Source of the DNA: Fibrella rubiginis | Lineage (GTDB): Bacteria; Bacteroidota; Bacteroidia; Cytophagales; Spirosomataceae | Length of the DNA stretch: 64,000 bases | Assembly (NCBI RefSeq): GCF_017353185.1 | Contig: NZ_JAFMYV010000002.1 | Span: 372,001-436,000, forward strand | Direction of reading: 5' to 3' | Shown: piece after piece, positions 1 to 8,788 of the stretch | Layout of the letters: the number at the start of each line of letters is the position of its first letter | Position numbering within the stretch: position 1 is the stretch's first letter | The notes under the pieces: generated by a model | Database searches by the model: none | What the model saw: the letters and a program-made list of their open reading frames with translations, nothing else | What the model was told of the DNA's origin: nothing | Program-made: the position numbers and the translations under genes

Positions 1-588
1 TACGAGGCCAAGGATTTTAAGCTGACCGACGCCATTCAGGGCCACATTGATTCGGGCCGTATCAAGCTCTATTGCATCGACAGTATCGACAAAGACAGCT
101 GGTATGCCCGGCACCTGCACCCCGGCACCCGCATCTGGAACCACGTACTCTATGACCGGTTCATTTCGGAAGAGCTGGTGCCCCATATTCAGCGCGAATG
201 CAGCGTAGACAAAATCGGCGTAGCGGGCTGTAGTTTCGGTGGTTTTCAGGCGCTTAACTACGCCTTTCGTCACCCCGATCAGGTGGCGCACCTGATGACA
301 ATGGGTGCCAAATATGACATACGCTCATTTATGGATGGCTATTACGACGACAACGTGTACTTTAACAACCCCGTCGATTACATGCCCAACGCCCAAAATG
401 ATCACCTCTACCAGATGCGCATTGTGCTGGGCACGTCGGAATACGATTTTTGTAAGCCCTCAACCCTCCAGATGTCGGGTATCCTGCACAACAAAGGCAT
501 CCATCACTGGCTCGACGTGAAGCCCTGGGGCGAACACGACTGGCCCGTCTGGCGCAGCCAATTCCCGGAGTATCTGAATGGCATTTAA
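1..588 (+). CDS. Esterase-like alpha/beta-hydrolase (5' end outside window)
   Basis: The reading frame is open from base 1 and ends at 588, so only the last 195 residues are visible. They look like the C-terminal part of an esterase-D-type alpha/beta-hydrolase. The nucleophile elbow GCSFGG places the serine at visible residue 78. An acidic residue in the segment SEYDF and the histidine in GEHDWPVW are likely triad members. The substrate is unknown. The next gene is an ATP-grasp ligase in the same direction, and I recall from published comparative work on ATP-grasp amidoligases that esterases of this type sit beside such ligases. A joint role in a peptide or amide product is therefore an inference. 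The two genes are separated by a long inverted repeat. Confidence 0.8.
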   Translation, partial: YEAKDFKLTDAIQGHIDSGRIKLYCIDSIDKDSWYARHLHPGTRIWNHVLYDRFISEELVPHIQRECSVDKIGVAGCSFGGFQALNYAFRHPDQVAHLMTMGAKYDIRSFMDGYYDDNVYFNNPVDYMPNAQNDHLYQMRIVLGTSEYDFCKPSTLQMSGILHNKGIHHWLDVKPWGEHDWPVWRSQFPEYLNGI

Positions 589-592
589 AATA

Positions 593-757
593 GGGACCGG
601 ATTGGGCTACTTTTTTGGACAGGATTAGCAGGATTTAGGCGGTCCGCCGCTGCGGATGAACAGGATTTTTCTTTGCTCTACTGCTTGTATTCAGAGTAAA
701 AAAGGAAATCCTGTCCATCTTCAAATCCTGTCCAAAAAAGTAGCCCAATCCGGTCCC
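593..757. repeat. Long inverted repeat, 34-bp perfect arms
   Basis: The arms at 593-626 and 724-757 are perfect reverse complements over 34 bp. The 97-bp centre holds further short copies of the CAGGATT/AATCCTG word that also ends the arms, and one copy of GCGGTCCGCCGCTGCGG at 639-655. The element begins 5 bases after the esterase stop codon and ends 18 bases before the ATP-grasp start. No coding potential is seen. It could act as a transcript hairpin, but its length and internal structure look more like a repetitive element than a simple terminator. Confidence 0.9.
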
Positions 758-775
758 CCTTACCTATAAACGCAT

Positions 776-1882
776 ATGAAAAAAATTGGAGTACTACACG
801 GCATGGAACGCTCGTTTCCAGAGGCCTTTGTTCAGCGGGTTAACGAGAAGCAGTCTGATTTTCAGGCCGAACCCGTATCTATTGAGCGCGTAGAGCAGGG
901 CGTAGCCACAGACTATGCCGTTATCATCGACCGTATTTCGCAGGACGTACCGTTCTACAAAGCATACCTTAAAAACGCCGCCCTTACCGGCACCGCCGTG
1001 GTGAACAATCCCTTCTGGTGGAGTGCCGACGAGAAATTCTTCAACAACGCCCTGGCCGTGCAACTGGGCGTGCCGGTGCCAAAAACCATCCTGCTGCCCT
1101 CGAAACACCGCCCCGACGACACCAAGCATGAGTCGTTCTCGAACCTGCAGCACATGAACTGGGGTGCCATTTTCGAGCGAATTGGTTTTCCGGCGTTCAT
1201 GAAACCGCACTCAGGCGGGGGCTGGAAAAACGTCTATAAGGTAGACAACGCCGAGGAGATGTTCCGCGCCTACGACGAAACCGGGCAACTGGTGATGCTC
1301 TATCAGGAGGCCATCGACTTCACCGACTATTTCCGGTGCTACTGCATTGGCGGCAAAGACGTGCGGATTATGCCCTACGAACCCCGCAACGCCCCCCACC
1401 TGCGCTACGATGCCGAAATGAAAACAACAGGAGACGCGGGCAAGAAGCTCATGGCCACCATGCACGATTATATCCTGAAGCTGAACCATGGCCTGGGCTA
1501 CGACTTCAATACGGTTGAATTCGCCGTGCGGGATGGTATCCCCATTGCCATTGACTTCTGCAACCCCGCCCCCGACGCCGACGTAAACTCGGTAGGGCAG
1601 GCCAACTTCGACTGGGTGGTGGAAGCCGCCGCCAACATGGCCATTGAACGGGCCAAACGCGTGCAAAAAGGCAAAGACAACCTTACCTGGGGTACGTTTG
1701 TGCGGGGGTCGGTGATGGGCACGGGCCTGACCGAAGCCAAAGCAGACAAGAAAGCCGATGCCGCCAAGATGGAGGTAGGTCAGCCCGTAAAAGAGAAAGC
1801 CGCCAAGAAGGATTCCAACCCCGAAAAGGCACCGAAGTCAGACAAGAAAGATAAAGACGACAAACCGAAAAAAAAGAAGTAG
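776..1882 (+). CDS. ATP-grasp family ligase with lysine-rich tail
   Basis: This is a 368-residue protein of the ATP-grasp superfamily, enzymes that use ATP to join a carboxylate to an amine or similar group. The nucleotide-binding lysine is probably K143 in AFMKPH, followed by a glycine-rich loop (SGGGW, 146-150). The metal-binding acidic set is likely E248, D260 and N263 in VEFAVRDGIPIAIDFCN. From about residue 320 the chain becomes a low-complexity tail rich in Lys, Ala and Asp ending in KKKK, which is unusual for this family and may bind nucleic acid or membranes. The substrate cannot be read from the sequence. The esterase gene upstream is a likely functional partner. Confidence 0.8.
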   Translation: MKKIGVLHGMERSFPEAFVQRVNEKQSDFQAEPVSIERVEQGVATDYAVIIDRISQDVPFYKAYLKNAALTGTAVVNNPFWWSADEKFFNNALAVQLGVPVPKTILLPSKHRPDDTKHESFSNLQHMNWGAIFERIGFPAFMKPHSGGGWKNVYKVDNAEEMFRAYDETGQLVMLYQEAIDFTDYFRCYCIGGKDVRIMPYEPRNAPHLRYDAEMKTTGDAGKKLMATMHDYILKLNHGLGYDFNTVEFAVRDGIPIAIDFCNPAPDADVNSVGQANFDWVVEAAANMAIERAKRVQKGKDNLTWGTFVRGSVMGTGLTEAKADKKADAAKMEVGQPVKEKAAKKDSNPEKAPKSDKKDKDDKPKKKK

Positions 1883-1904
1883 GGTTATTTGCCCATGTCT
1901 GATG

Positions 1905-1934
1905 GTCCCTTGCTGCTGAAACGTGGCAAGGGAC
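1905..1934 (+). terminator. Hairpin after ATP-grasp gene
   Basis: GTCCCTTGC at 1905-1913 pairs perfectly with GCAAGGGAC at 1926-1934 around a 12-nt loop, and is followed by TATTTGTT. It lies 23 bases after the ATP-grasp stop and about 95 bases before araB. This fits an intrinsic terminator with a weak U tract that isolates the arabinose operon. Confidence 0.55.
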
Positions 1935-2027
1935 TATTTGTTAATACGCGGGTCTAACCCATACCTTAGCCAATGGCCGGGTCAGCTAGTCGCGGCAGCC
2001 CCACTGTTTCCAGCAAGCATAGTCAAT

Positions 2028-3689
2028 ATGAATAGTCAGTATGTTATTGGCGTCGATTTTGGCACCGATTCGGTGCGTGCCCTGCTCGTGGATGCGCGCA
2101 CGGGCGAGACCGTAGGTACGCACGTTCACGAATACACGCGCTGGAAGCAGGGGTTGTATTGTGATCCGGCTCAGTCTCAGTTCCGGCAGCATCCGCTCGA
2201 TTACCTCGAAGGGCTTGAAGCGGCCATCACCGGCGCGCTGGCCAGCGTACCCGATGCCGTTCGGCAGCAGGTGGCGGGTATCTCTGTCGACACCACTGGT
2301 TCAACACCCGTTGCCGTGGATGAAGCAGGTACGCCCCTTGCCCTGCGCCCCGACTTTGCCGACAACCCCAATGGCATGTTCATTCTCTGGAAAGACCATA
2401 CCGCCAACCTCGAAGCAGAGCAGATCAATGACCTGGCCCACCACTGGGCTACCGACTACACCAAATACGTGGGCGGTATTTACTCGTCGGAATGGTTCTG
2501 GGCCAAAATCCTGCGGACGCTGCGGGTCGACGCCGCCGTTCGGCAACAGGCTTTTTCGTGGGTTGAACACTGTGACTGGATCTCTGCGGTGCTGACGGGT
2601 AATACAAATCCGCTGAGCCTGAGGCGGTCACGTTGCGCGGCAGGGCATAAGGCCCTCTGGCACGGCGATTTTGGCGGCCTGCCCTCCGATGAGTTTCTTA
2701 CCCGGTTAGACCCGTTGCTGGCCGGTCTGCGCGACCGGCTTTTCACCGAAACCTACACCGCCGACCAGCCGATGGGTAACCTCTCGGCGGCGTGGGCCAA
2801 AAAGCTGGGCCTGTCGACCGGCGTGGTCATCGGCGTGGGGGCGTTTGACGCACACATGGGCGCGGTGGGAGCCGAGATCGAGCCTTACGCTTTCGTGCGC
2901 ATCATGGGCACGTCGACCTGCGATATTCTGATGGCGCCTACCCACGACATCGGGCACCGGCTCATCCGGGGTATTTGCGGGCAGGTTGACGGGTCGGTGG
3001 CACCGGGCATGCTGGGCATGGAGGCGGGGCAATCGGCCTTTGGTGACGTGTACGCCTGGTTTGCCCGCCTCATCACCGAGCCGGTGCGGGCGTTGCTGGG
3101 CAACGACGCCGCCACAACCCTGGCGGAGCAATTGATACCCTACCTGGCTACTGAAGCCGCCCAACTGCCGCTGACAGAAGCAGACCCGATTGCCCTGGAC
3201 TGGGTCAATGGCCGCCGCACGCCCGACGCCAACCATACCCTCAAAGCAGCCGTGGCCGGGCTGAACCTGGGCACCGATGCGCCACGCCTGTTCAAGGCGC
3301 TGGTAGAAGCCACGGCCTTTGGGTCGCGCAGCATTGTGGAGCGGTTTCTGGCCGAAGGGGTGCCCATCAAAAGGGTCATTGCCATAGGAGGGGTGGCCAA
3401 AAAGTCGCCCTTTGTAATGCAGACCCTGGCCGACGTGCTCAACAAGCCTATTCAGGTGGCGCAGTCCGACCAGGCCTGTGCGCTTGGGGCAGCCATGTTT
3501 GCGGCGGTGGCGGCGGGTGTTCACCCCAGCCTGAGCAGTGCCCAGCAAGCCATGGGGTCGGGCTTCGATGCCCACTATCACCCTCGCCCGGCGCAGGTGG
3601 CTATCTACGAAACGCTGTATCACCGATACCTCAGGCTGGGTGCGTTTGTCGAGAATGAAACCGCGCCGGGGCCAGTGAATCCAGCATAA
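2028..3689 (+). CDS. araB: Ribulokinase
   Basis: This FGGY-family sugar kinase phosphorylates L-ribulose to L-ribulose 5-phosphate, the second step of L-arabinose catabolism. I chose the ATG at 2028 (553 aa) over an in-frame upstream start because the family's N-terminal phosphate motif (GVDFGTDSVRALL) then begins at residue 8, and the length matches the usual 560 or so. Other family signals are GAFDAHMGAVG in the middle, and GGVAKKSPFVMQ and ACALGAAMFAA near the C-terminus. It is the first gene of a tight araB-araA-araD operon. No arabinose regulator or transporter gene is visible nearby. Confidence 0.95.
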   Translation: MNSQYVIGVDFGTDSVRALLVDARTGETVGTHVHEYTRWKQGLYCDPAQSQFRQHPLDYLEGLEAAITGALASVPDAVRQQVAGISVDTTGSTPVAVDEAGTPLALRPDFADNPNGMFILWKDHTANLEAEQINDLAHHWATDYTKYVGGIYSSEWFWAKILRTLRVDAAVRQQAFSWVEHCDWISAVLTGNTNPLSLRRSRCAAGHKALWHGDFGGLPSDEFLTRLDPLLAGLRDRLFTETYTADQPMGNLSAAWAKKLGLSTGVVIGVGAFDAHMGAVGAEIEPYAFVRIMGTSTCDILMAPTHDIGHRLIRGICGQVDGSVAPGMLGMEAGQSAFGDVYAWFARLITEPVRALLGNDAATTLAEQLIPYLATEAAQLPLTEADPIALDWVNGRRTPDANHTLKAAVAGLNLGTDAPRLFKALVEATAFGSRSIVERFLAEGVPIKRVIAIGGVAKKSPFVMQTLADVLNKPIQVAQSDQACALGAAMFAAVAAGVHPSLSSAQQAMGSGFDAHYHPRPAQVAIYETLYHRYLRLGAFVENETAPGPVNPA

Positions 3690-3724
3690 CTACTTAACTG
3701 TCAGTATTATCTGTTACTCACCTG

Positions 3725-5215
3725 ATGCATAACCTAAAACAAGCTGAAATCTGGTTCGTCACGGGCAGCCAGCACCTGTATGGCGAAGAGACCCTGCAGC
3801 AAGTGGCCGGGCACTCCCAGATGATCGCCCATTTTTTGGACAACGCAGCGGCCATGCCCGTGCGGGTGGTGTTCAAGCCCGTTGTCAAAACACCCGACGA
3901 GATTTATGCCATCTGTCAGGACGCCAACGTGACCCCGGCCTGTGTGGGCCTGGTGACGTGGATGCACACATTCTCGCCGGCCAAGATGTGGATTCGGGGG
4001 CTGACGATTCTCCAAAAGCCCCTGTTGCACCTGCACACGCAGTTCAACCGCGACATTCCGTGGCAGGCTATCGACATGGATTTCATGAACCTCAACCAGT
4101 CGGCACACGGCGACCGCGAGTTTGGCTTCATGCTGTCGCGGATGCGGCTGAACCGGAAAATTGTTGTTGGCTACTGGCAGGACCCGTCGGTGGTTGAGCA
4201 GCTGGCAGGCTGGGCGCGGGTGGCAGTGGCGGCCCACGAACTGAAAACGCTGAAGGTGGTCCGCTTTGGCGATAACATGCGTCAGGTGGCTGTCACCGAA
4301 GGCGACAAAGTAGCCGCCGAAATGACCTTCGGTATGTCGGTTAATACGCACGGCATTGGCGACCTGGTGGCCGTGATTGGGCAGGTGACAGACGCTGACG
4401 TTGACCGGCTGGTTGAAGCATATGCCGATGGCTACACACTGATGGCGGCCCTGCAACGGGGGGGACCACAGCACGAATCCCTGCGCAATGCCGCCCGGAT
4501 TGAGCTTGGTCTGCGGACGTTTTTGCAGGAGGGCGGCTTCGGAGCCTTCACCGATACGTTTGAAGACCTCCACGGCATGACCCAGCTACCCGGCATTGCG
4601 GCCCAGCGGCTTATGGCCGAAGGCTATGGGTTTGCCGGCGAGGGCGACTGGAAAACGGCGGCCCTGGTGCGGACCATGAAGGTGATGGCGGCGGGCCTGC
4701 CGGGCGGCAATTCATTCATGGAAGATTATACCTACCATTTCGATCCCGTAAACCCGCTGGTGCTGGGATCGCATATGCTCGAAATATGCCCGTCTATCGC
4801 CGCCGGTAAACCGAGCTGCGAAATTCATCCGCTTGGTATTGGGGGTAAAGCAGATCCCGTCCGGCTGGTGTTCAGCGCCCCGGCGGGGCCTGCCATCAAC
4901 GTGTCGCTGGTTGATATGGGTAGTCGTTTTCGGCTGATTGTCAACGAAGTAGAGGCGGTGACGGTGACCGAAGCCCTGCCTAAACTGCCCGTTGCCCGCG
5001 CCCTCTGGAAACCCATGCCCGATATGGCCACCGGCTGCGCCGCCTGGATTATGGCCGGTGGGGCGCACCATACCGTTTACAGCCAAAACCTGACCATAAC
5101 CCATCTCGACGACCTGGCCGACATGTTTGGCGTTGAACTGGTAGTCATTGATAAACAGACAAACCTGCGTCAGTTGAAAAACGAACTGCGCTGGAGCGAG
5201 GCAGCCCACCGATAA
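3725..5215 (+). CDS. araA: L-arabinose isomerase
   Basis: This 496-residue enzyme interconverts L-arabinose and L-ribulose, the first step of arabinose use. Length and sequence match the AraA family throughout. The four metal ligands of the family can be placed: E in GFAGEGDW, E in [10 protein letters not shown] in LGSHMLE and H in GGAHHTVY. It lies 35 bases after araB and 17 bases before araD on the same strand, so the three genes are probably co-transcribed. Nothing appears truncated or unusual. Confidence 0.97.
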   Translation: MHNLKQAEIWFVTGSQHLYGEETLQQVAGHSQMIAHFLDNAAAMPVRVVFKPVVKTPDEIYAICQDANVTPACVGLVTWMHTFSPAKMWIRGLTILQKPLLHLHTQFNRDIPWQAIDMDFMNLNQSAHGDREFGFMLSRMRLNRKIVVGYWQDPSVVEQLAGWARVAVAAHELKTLKVVRFGDNMRQVAVTEGDKVAAEMTFGMSVNTHGIGDLVAVIGQVTDADVDRLVEAYADGYTLMAALQRGGPQHESLRNAARIELGLRTFLQEGGFGAFTDTFEDLHGMTQLPGIAAQRLMAEGYGFAGEGDWKTAALVRTMKVMAAGLPGGNSFMEDYTYHFDPVNPLVLGSHMLEICPSIAAGKPSCEIHPLGIGGKADPVRLVFSAPAGPAINVSLVDMGSRFRLIVNEVEAVTVTEALPKLPVARALWKPMPDMATGCAAWIMAGGAHHTVYSQNLTITHLDDLADMFGVELVVIDKQTNLRQLKNELRWSEAAHR

Positions 5216-5232
5216 AGACGTCCCATCATACC

Positions 5233-5931
5233 ATGTACACTACCCTACAGGATGAATGTTATGAAGCCAACATGCAGCTCCCGAAGCTGGGGTTGGTCCT
5301 GTTTACGTTTGGCAACGTCAGCGCGGTAGATCGCGGCCGGGGCGTGTTTGCTATTAAGCCCAGCGGCGTACCCTATGCGCTGCTGAAACCCAGCGACATG
5401 GTCATCTGCGATTACGAGGCGCGGGTAGTGGCCGGTACGCTGCGCCCCTCGTCAGACACCAAAACCCACGCCCTGCTCTACAAAACCTGGTCCGATATCG
5501 GGGGCATTACGCATACGCACAGCACCTATGCCGTGGCCTGGGCACAGGCGGGGCTGGACATCCCCCTTTTTGGCACTACCCACGCCGACCACACCCACCA
5601 CGACATTCCCTGCGCCCCTGTCCTGACCGACGCCATGATTCAGGGCGATTATGAACATGAAACGGGCAACCAGATTATCAATGCTTTTCGCGATAAGTCA
5701 CTGTCGCACAAAGAGGTAGAAATGGTGCTGCTGCAAAACCACGGGCCTTTCACGTGGGGAGACACAGCCGAAAAATCGGTGTATAACGCGGCGGTGCTGG
5801 AAGAAATCGCCCGGATGGCGCACCTGACCCTGCAACTAAACGCCGACACGCAGCGCCTGAAAGATACCCTTTGCCAGAAGCATTACCAGCGCAAACACGG
5901 CACCGATGCCTACTACGGGCAGGGCTGCTAA
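5233..5931 (+). CDS. araD: L-ribulose-5-phosphate 4-epimerase
   Basis: This 232-residue class II aldolase-family enzyme converts L-ribulose 5-phosphate to D-xylulose 5-phosphate, linking arabinose breakdown to the pentose phosphate pathway. Zinc-binding histidines are seen in THTHSTYAVAW and in LLQNHGPFTWG, and the phosphate-binding segment FGNVSAV and the IKPSGVPY motif are present. It closes the araB-araA-araD operon. The rpe gene for the next epimerase is at 43.0-43.7 kb on the other strand. Confidence 0.96.
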   Translation: MYTTLQDECYEANMQLPKLGLVLFTFGNVSAVDRGRGVFAIKPSGVPYALLKPSDMVICDYEARVVAGTLRPSSDTKTHALLYKTWSDIGGITHTHSTYAVAWAQAGLDIPLFGTTHADHTHHDIPCAPVLTDAMIQGDYEHETGNQIINAFRDKSLSHKEVEMVLLQNHGPFTWGDTAEKSVYNAAVLEEIARMAHLTLQLNADTQRLKDTLCQKHYQRKHGTDAYYGQGC

Positions 5932-5989
5932 CCCGGCCTTTTTGTAGCAGAACTTTGCACACTTTGGTGGGCATACGTGTTCTATAGGT

Positions 5990-7066
5990 ATGCTTTTTCC
6001 GTTTCGTTTTGAACTGACGACACCTGCGGTCGATGACCGTCCTGTGTTTGTTACCGGTAACTTTTGTGAGTGGGCTACTGGCCTGGACGCCACGCAACTA
6101 CAACCCACCGGCCCCGGCACCTACGCCGTTGATGTGCTGCTGGACGAATCCCTGCCCGACGGGCTTGACTATAAATATTACCGGGGTGGTGAGGGAAGTC
6201 TGGAACTGGATGACGAAGGCGAACTAACGCCTAACCGCACCGCCAACCGCGCCGATGGACTGGAGAAAGACTATGTGCCATTCTGGCAATGGAACGGGCT
6301 GCCGATCAATCCGGCCCACCTACCCATCGAGCAGGTACTATACATTGATGAACCTGACCAACCCGAACCACGCCGGGTGCAGGTGGCGTTGCCTTATGAC
6401 TATGTCACTAGTGACCAGGCGTATCCTGTGCTGTACATGACTGACGGTCAGAATATTGTCGGCGAAGGGTCTGGCTATGGTTCCTGGAAGGCCGAGTTCA
6501 GAATGGCGCAGCTGGCGAGTCGTGGTCAGCAGGGGGTGATTATCGTGGCCGTAGACCATGCAGACGAAGCGCGGATGGGGGAGTACACTGTCGAGGCCAG
6601 AAAGGCGGGTCTGGGTAAGGGTGATGCGCATATCAATTTTCTGGTGAACACCGTCAAAGCGCATATCGACGCGAACTACCGGACCCTGCCCGATGCGGCC
6701 CATACGGGTATTGGTGGGTCATCATTGGGTGGGTTGCTGGCAGTTTGGGCGGGGCTGCGTCGGCCTGATGTCTTCGGGCGGTGGCTGGTGTTTTCGCCCG
6801 CACTCTGGATATCGCCGGGCGTGTACGCCGCTGCCCGGCAACAACCCCTACCCGCCGACACGAAAATTTACCTCTACGGCGGCGAGGCTGAATCAAGGAA
6901 TATGGTGCCGACGCTTCACCGCCTGCAAAACAGTCTGCAATGTGCCACAGAAGATGAGTGCGCCTACCTGCAAATAGCCGTTGACCCAGCCGGTAAACAT
7001 GAAGAGTGGCGCTGGAGCCGCGAGTTCGGCAAAGCCGTGGCGTGGCTGTTTTTCAATGTACAATGA
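5990..7066 (+). CDS. Alpha/beta-hydrolase (esterase) with N-terminal starch-binding-like domain
   Basis: This 358-residue protein has two parts. Residues 1 to about 90 resemble a CBM20/CBM48-type beta-sandwich (VFVTGNFCEWAT, then DYKYYRGGEG). Residues 105 to 358 form an enterochelin-esterase-like (Fes/IroE) hydrolase with the nucleophile Ser245 in GGSSLGG and a probable catalytic His337 in GKHEEW. No signal peptide is seen, so it is likely cytoplasmic. The substrate is unknown; a siderophore or sugar ester is possible. The last codons (FNVQ and the TGA) fall on the edge of a long inverted repeat, so the C-terminus may have been set by that element. It is possibly read through from araD, 58 bases upstream. 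Confidence 0.8.
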   Translation: MLFPFRFELTTPAVDDRPVFVTGNFCEWATGLDATQLQPTGPGTYAVDVLLDESLPDGLDYKYYRGGEGSLELDDEGELTPNRTANRADGLEKDYVPFWQWNGLPINPAHLPIEQVLYIDEPDQPEPRRVQVALPYDYVTSDQAYPVLYMTDGQNIVGEGSGYGSWKAEFRMAQLASRGQQGVIIVAVDHADEARMGEYTVEARKAGLGKGDAHINFLVNTVKAHIDANYRTLPDAAHTGIGGSSLGGLLAVWAGLRRPDVFGRWLVFSPALWISPGVYAAARQQPLPADTKIYLYGGEAESRNMVPTLHRLQNSLQCATEDECAYLQIAVDPAGKHEEWRWSREFGKAVAWLFFNVQ

Positions 7067-7151
7067 ATAATGCACAATGGCTTTGCATGAGAAGGTCTGA
7101 GCGCAAAGCCATTGTACATTGTGCATTATTCATTGCGGTCCGCCGCTGCGG
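7061..7151. repeat. Inverted repeat overlapping a stop codon, with GCGGTCC core
   Basis: The left arm at 7061-7086 (CAATGAATAATGCACAATGG then CTTTGC) is matched by the right arm at 7103-7135, which carries an extra 7-nt word (TACATTG). The first arm contains the TGA stop of the upstream esterase gene. Directly outside the right arm, at 7135-7151, lies GCGGTCCGCCGCTGCGG, identical to the copy at 639-655. Confidence 0.88.
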
Positions 7152-7164
7152 TACATTCCCTTTA

Positions 7165-7593
7165 CTACCCTCGGCAGAAGGCTTCCCAGAGGCGGGAGTA
7201 AAGCACTTTGGCGTAGTCGCGCAGGCCGGAGGGCGTGCCGTTGATGGTAACGGGCGCAAACCGGCGCGAGGCCGTGGGCATGGGTTCAACGCGGATCGAG
7301 CGGCGGTTTTGGCCGGTAGCAATCAGGCGCAGGCCTGCATCGGGCAGGTCCATTTCGCAACGGTCGGGTCGGTTACCGGCATTGGCCAACTGACGGGTGA
7401 ACGACTGTAGCTGATGGGCATCGAACCAAGTCAGCAGCGGCATTTTTAACCGCTCGGTCTGGGGCCCCCGCTGACCCAAAAAATGCAGCGACAACAACGA
7501 ACGGTCATCATCGCGGTCTCTGCGATTTTGCACCAGTACGTCCAGCAGATCGAAGGGTGCGGCCTCGGTAGATGTAGAAAGTTCGATGTTCAT
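7165..7593 (-). CDS. Unknown conserved-looking small protein
   Basis: I do not recognise this 142-residue protein. It has no signal peptide or membrane segment and starts at an ATG (MNIELSTSTEAAPF). The composition is that of a real soluble protein: mixed charge, and alternating hydrophobic stretches such as LLDVLVQNRR, SLLSLHFLG and DYAKVLYSRLWEAF. The tail ends with aromatic and basic residues. It runs convergent to the esterase at 5990 and divergent from the deacetylase-like gene at 7778. The absence of any other gene here and normal codon use favour a real gene. The function cannot be stated. Confidence 0.65.
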   Translation of the reverse strand: MNIELSTSTEAAPFDLLDVLVQNRRDRDDDRSLLSLHFLGQRGPQTERLKMPLLTWFDAHQLQSFTRQLANAGNRPDRCEMDLPDAGLRLIATGQNRRSIRVEPMPTASRRFAPVTINGTPSGLRDYAKVLYSRLWEAFCRG

Positions 7594-7777
7594 AGGTTGA
7601 TGAAGATATGTTGGTAGATGACGTACAGACCAAACCGTTGTGAGCTGCTTAGGGTTTCTCCAAACAGAGGTAACGGAATGATGAATCTACGAAATTATCG
7701 TCTACCCCTTGAGACTCAACACGTATGCAGACGTCAACTTTTATTCAACGGTCCTGCTGTTACCCACCCCTATTTTC

Positions 7778-8710
7778 ATGCTTCAGATTGCCTACGCGCC
7801 GCTCTACAAACACGAACTTCCCGCCAGCCCGCCCCGTGGCAATGAACCCGGCGAACCGCATCGGTTTCCGATGATTAAATACGAGCTGATTCACGAACAG
7901 CTTCTTTATGACGGCACCTGCACCGAGGCTAATTTCTTCGCTCCCGGCCCCATCGACGACCGGTGGGTACTGGGCGTTCATACGCCCGAGTACGTCCACG
8001 CCCTGAAAACGCAGACCGTAGATGCCCGGATGGTGCGTCGTATTGGTTTTCCAATGTCGCCGCGCCTCATCGAACGCGAATGGGTGATCACGCAGGGCAC
8101 CCTCGACTGCACCCACTACGCCCGCCGCGATGGCGTGGCGATGAACGTGGCGGGCGGCACCCACCACGCCTACCCCGACCATGGCGAAGGTTTCTGCATG
8201 CTTAACGACGTGGGGGTGGCGGCCCATTACCTGCTTGAAACAGGGCAGTCGCGCAAGATTCTGGTGATCGACCTCGACGTGCATCAGGGCAACGGTACGG
8301 CGGTGATGTTTGGGCATGAGCCGCGCGTGTTTACGTTCAGTATGCACGGTAAAGACAACTATCCACTCAAAAAAGAGCAATCGGACCTCGACATTCCGCT
8401 GCTAACCGGCACCGGCGACGACGTATTTCTGAACACCCTCTACGACACGCTGCCCCGCCTGCTGGCTATTGAACAGCCAGATTTTTTGTTCTACGTAGCA
8501 GGCGTAGATATCCTGGCCACCGACCGCCTGGGCAAACTGAGCGTGTCGATGGCGGGGGTGAAGCAACGCGACGAATTTGTCTTTGAACAGGCCCGGAAAC
8601 ACAACCTGCCCATTGTAGTCTCCATGGGCGGCGGCTATTCTCCCCGCGTCGCCGACATCGTAGATGCCCATTGCAACACGTTCCGGGTAGCGGCGAATCT
8701 GTATTTTTAA
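7778..8710 (+). CDS. Histone deacetylase family (AcuC/HDAC-like) enzyme
   Basis: This 310-residue zinc amidohydrolase belongs to the arginase/deacetylase fold. Bacterial members remove acetyl groups from lysines, polyamines or other small amines. I start it at the ATG at 7778 (MLQIAYAPLYKHELP), since family members begin there and the upstream residues look random. The active-site pair H129-H130 lies in GGTHHA, zinc ligands D167 and H169 in DLDVHQGNG, and a third aspartate in VAGVDILATDRLGKL. The glycine loop SMGGGYSP is also present. It is cytoplasmic and monocistronic. Its 3' end abuts an inverted repeat shared with the convergent gene. Confidence 0.9.
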   Translation: MLQIAYAPLYKHELPASPPRGNEPGEPHRFPMIKYELIHEQLLYDGTCTEANFFAPGPIDDRWVLGVHTPEYVHALKTQTVDARMVRRIGFPMSPRLIEREWVITQGTLDCTHYARRDGVAMNVAGGTHHAYPDHGEGFCMLNDVGVAAHYLLETGQSRKILVIDLDVHQGNGTAVMFGHEPRVFTFSMHGKDNYPLKKEQSDLDIPLLTGTGDDVFLNTLYDTLPRLLAIEQPDFLFYVAGVDILATDRLGKLSVSMAGVKQRDEFVFEQARKHNLPIVVSMGGGYSPRVADIVDAHCNTFRVAANLYF

Positions 8711-8783
8711 GTTTACAGTTTTCTGTTGCTTCGCGATGTACCACTAAGCTGGCGAAGCAACAGAAAACAGCAAACTGTAAAAC
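8711..8783. repeat. Inverted repeat with GTTGCTTCGC cap between convergent genes
   Basis: The left arm at 8711-8734 (GTTTACAGTTTTCTGTTGCT then TCGC) pairs with 8752-8783, the right arm holding a 6-nt bulge. The loop-proximal end is GTTGCTTCGC/GCGAAGCAAC, the same cap as in the elements at 25374 and 45896. It fills the whole space between two convergent genes and could terminate transcription both ways. Confidence 0.88.
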
Positions 8784-8788
8784 CCTTC

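Noticed and set aside
2706..3623. A 305-codon open frame on the minus strand inside araB
   Set aside because: It lies opposite a certain kinase gene in GC-rich DNA with strong codon bias. Such antisense frames are expected, and the translation shows no family features.
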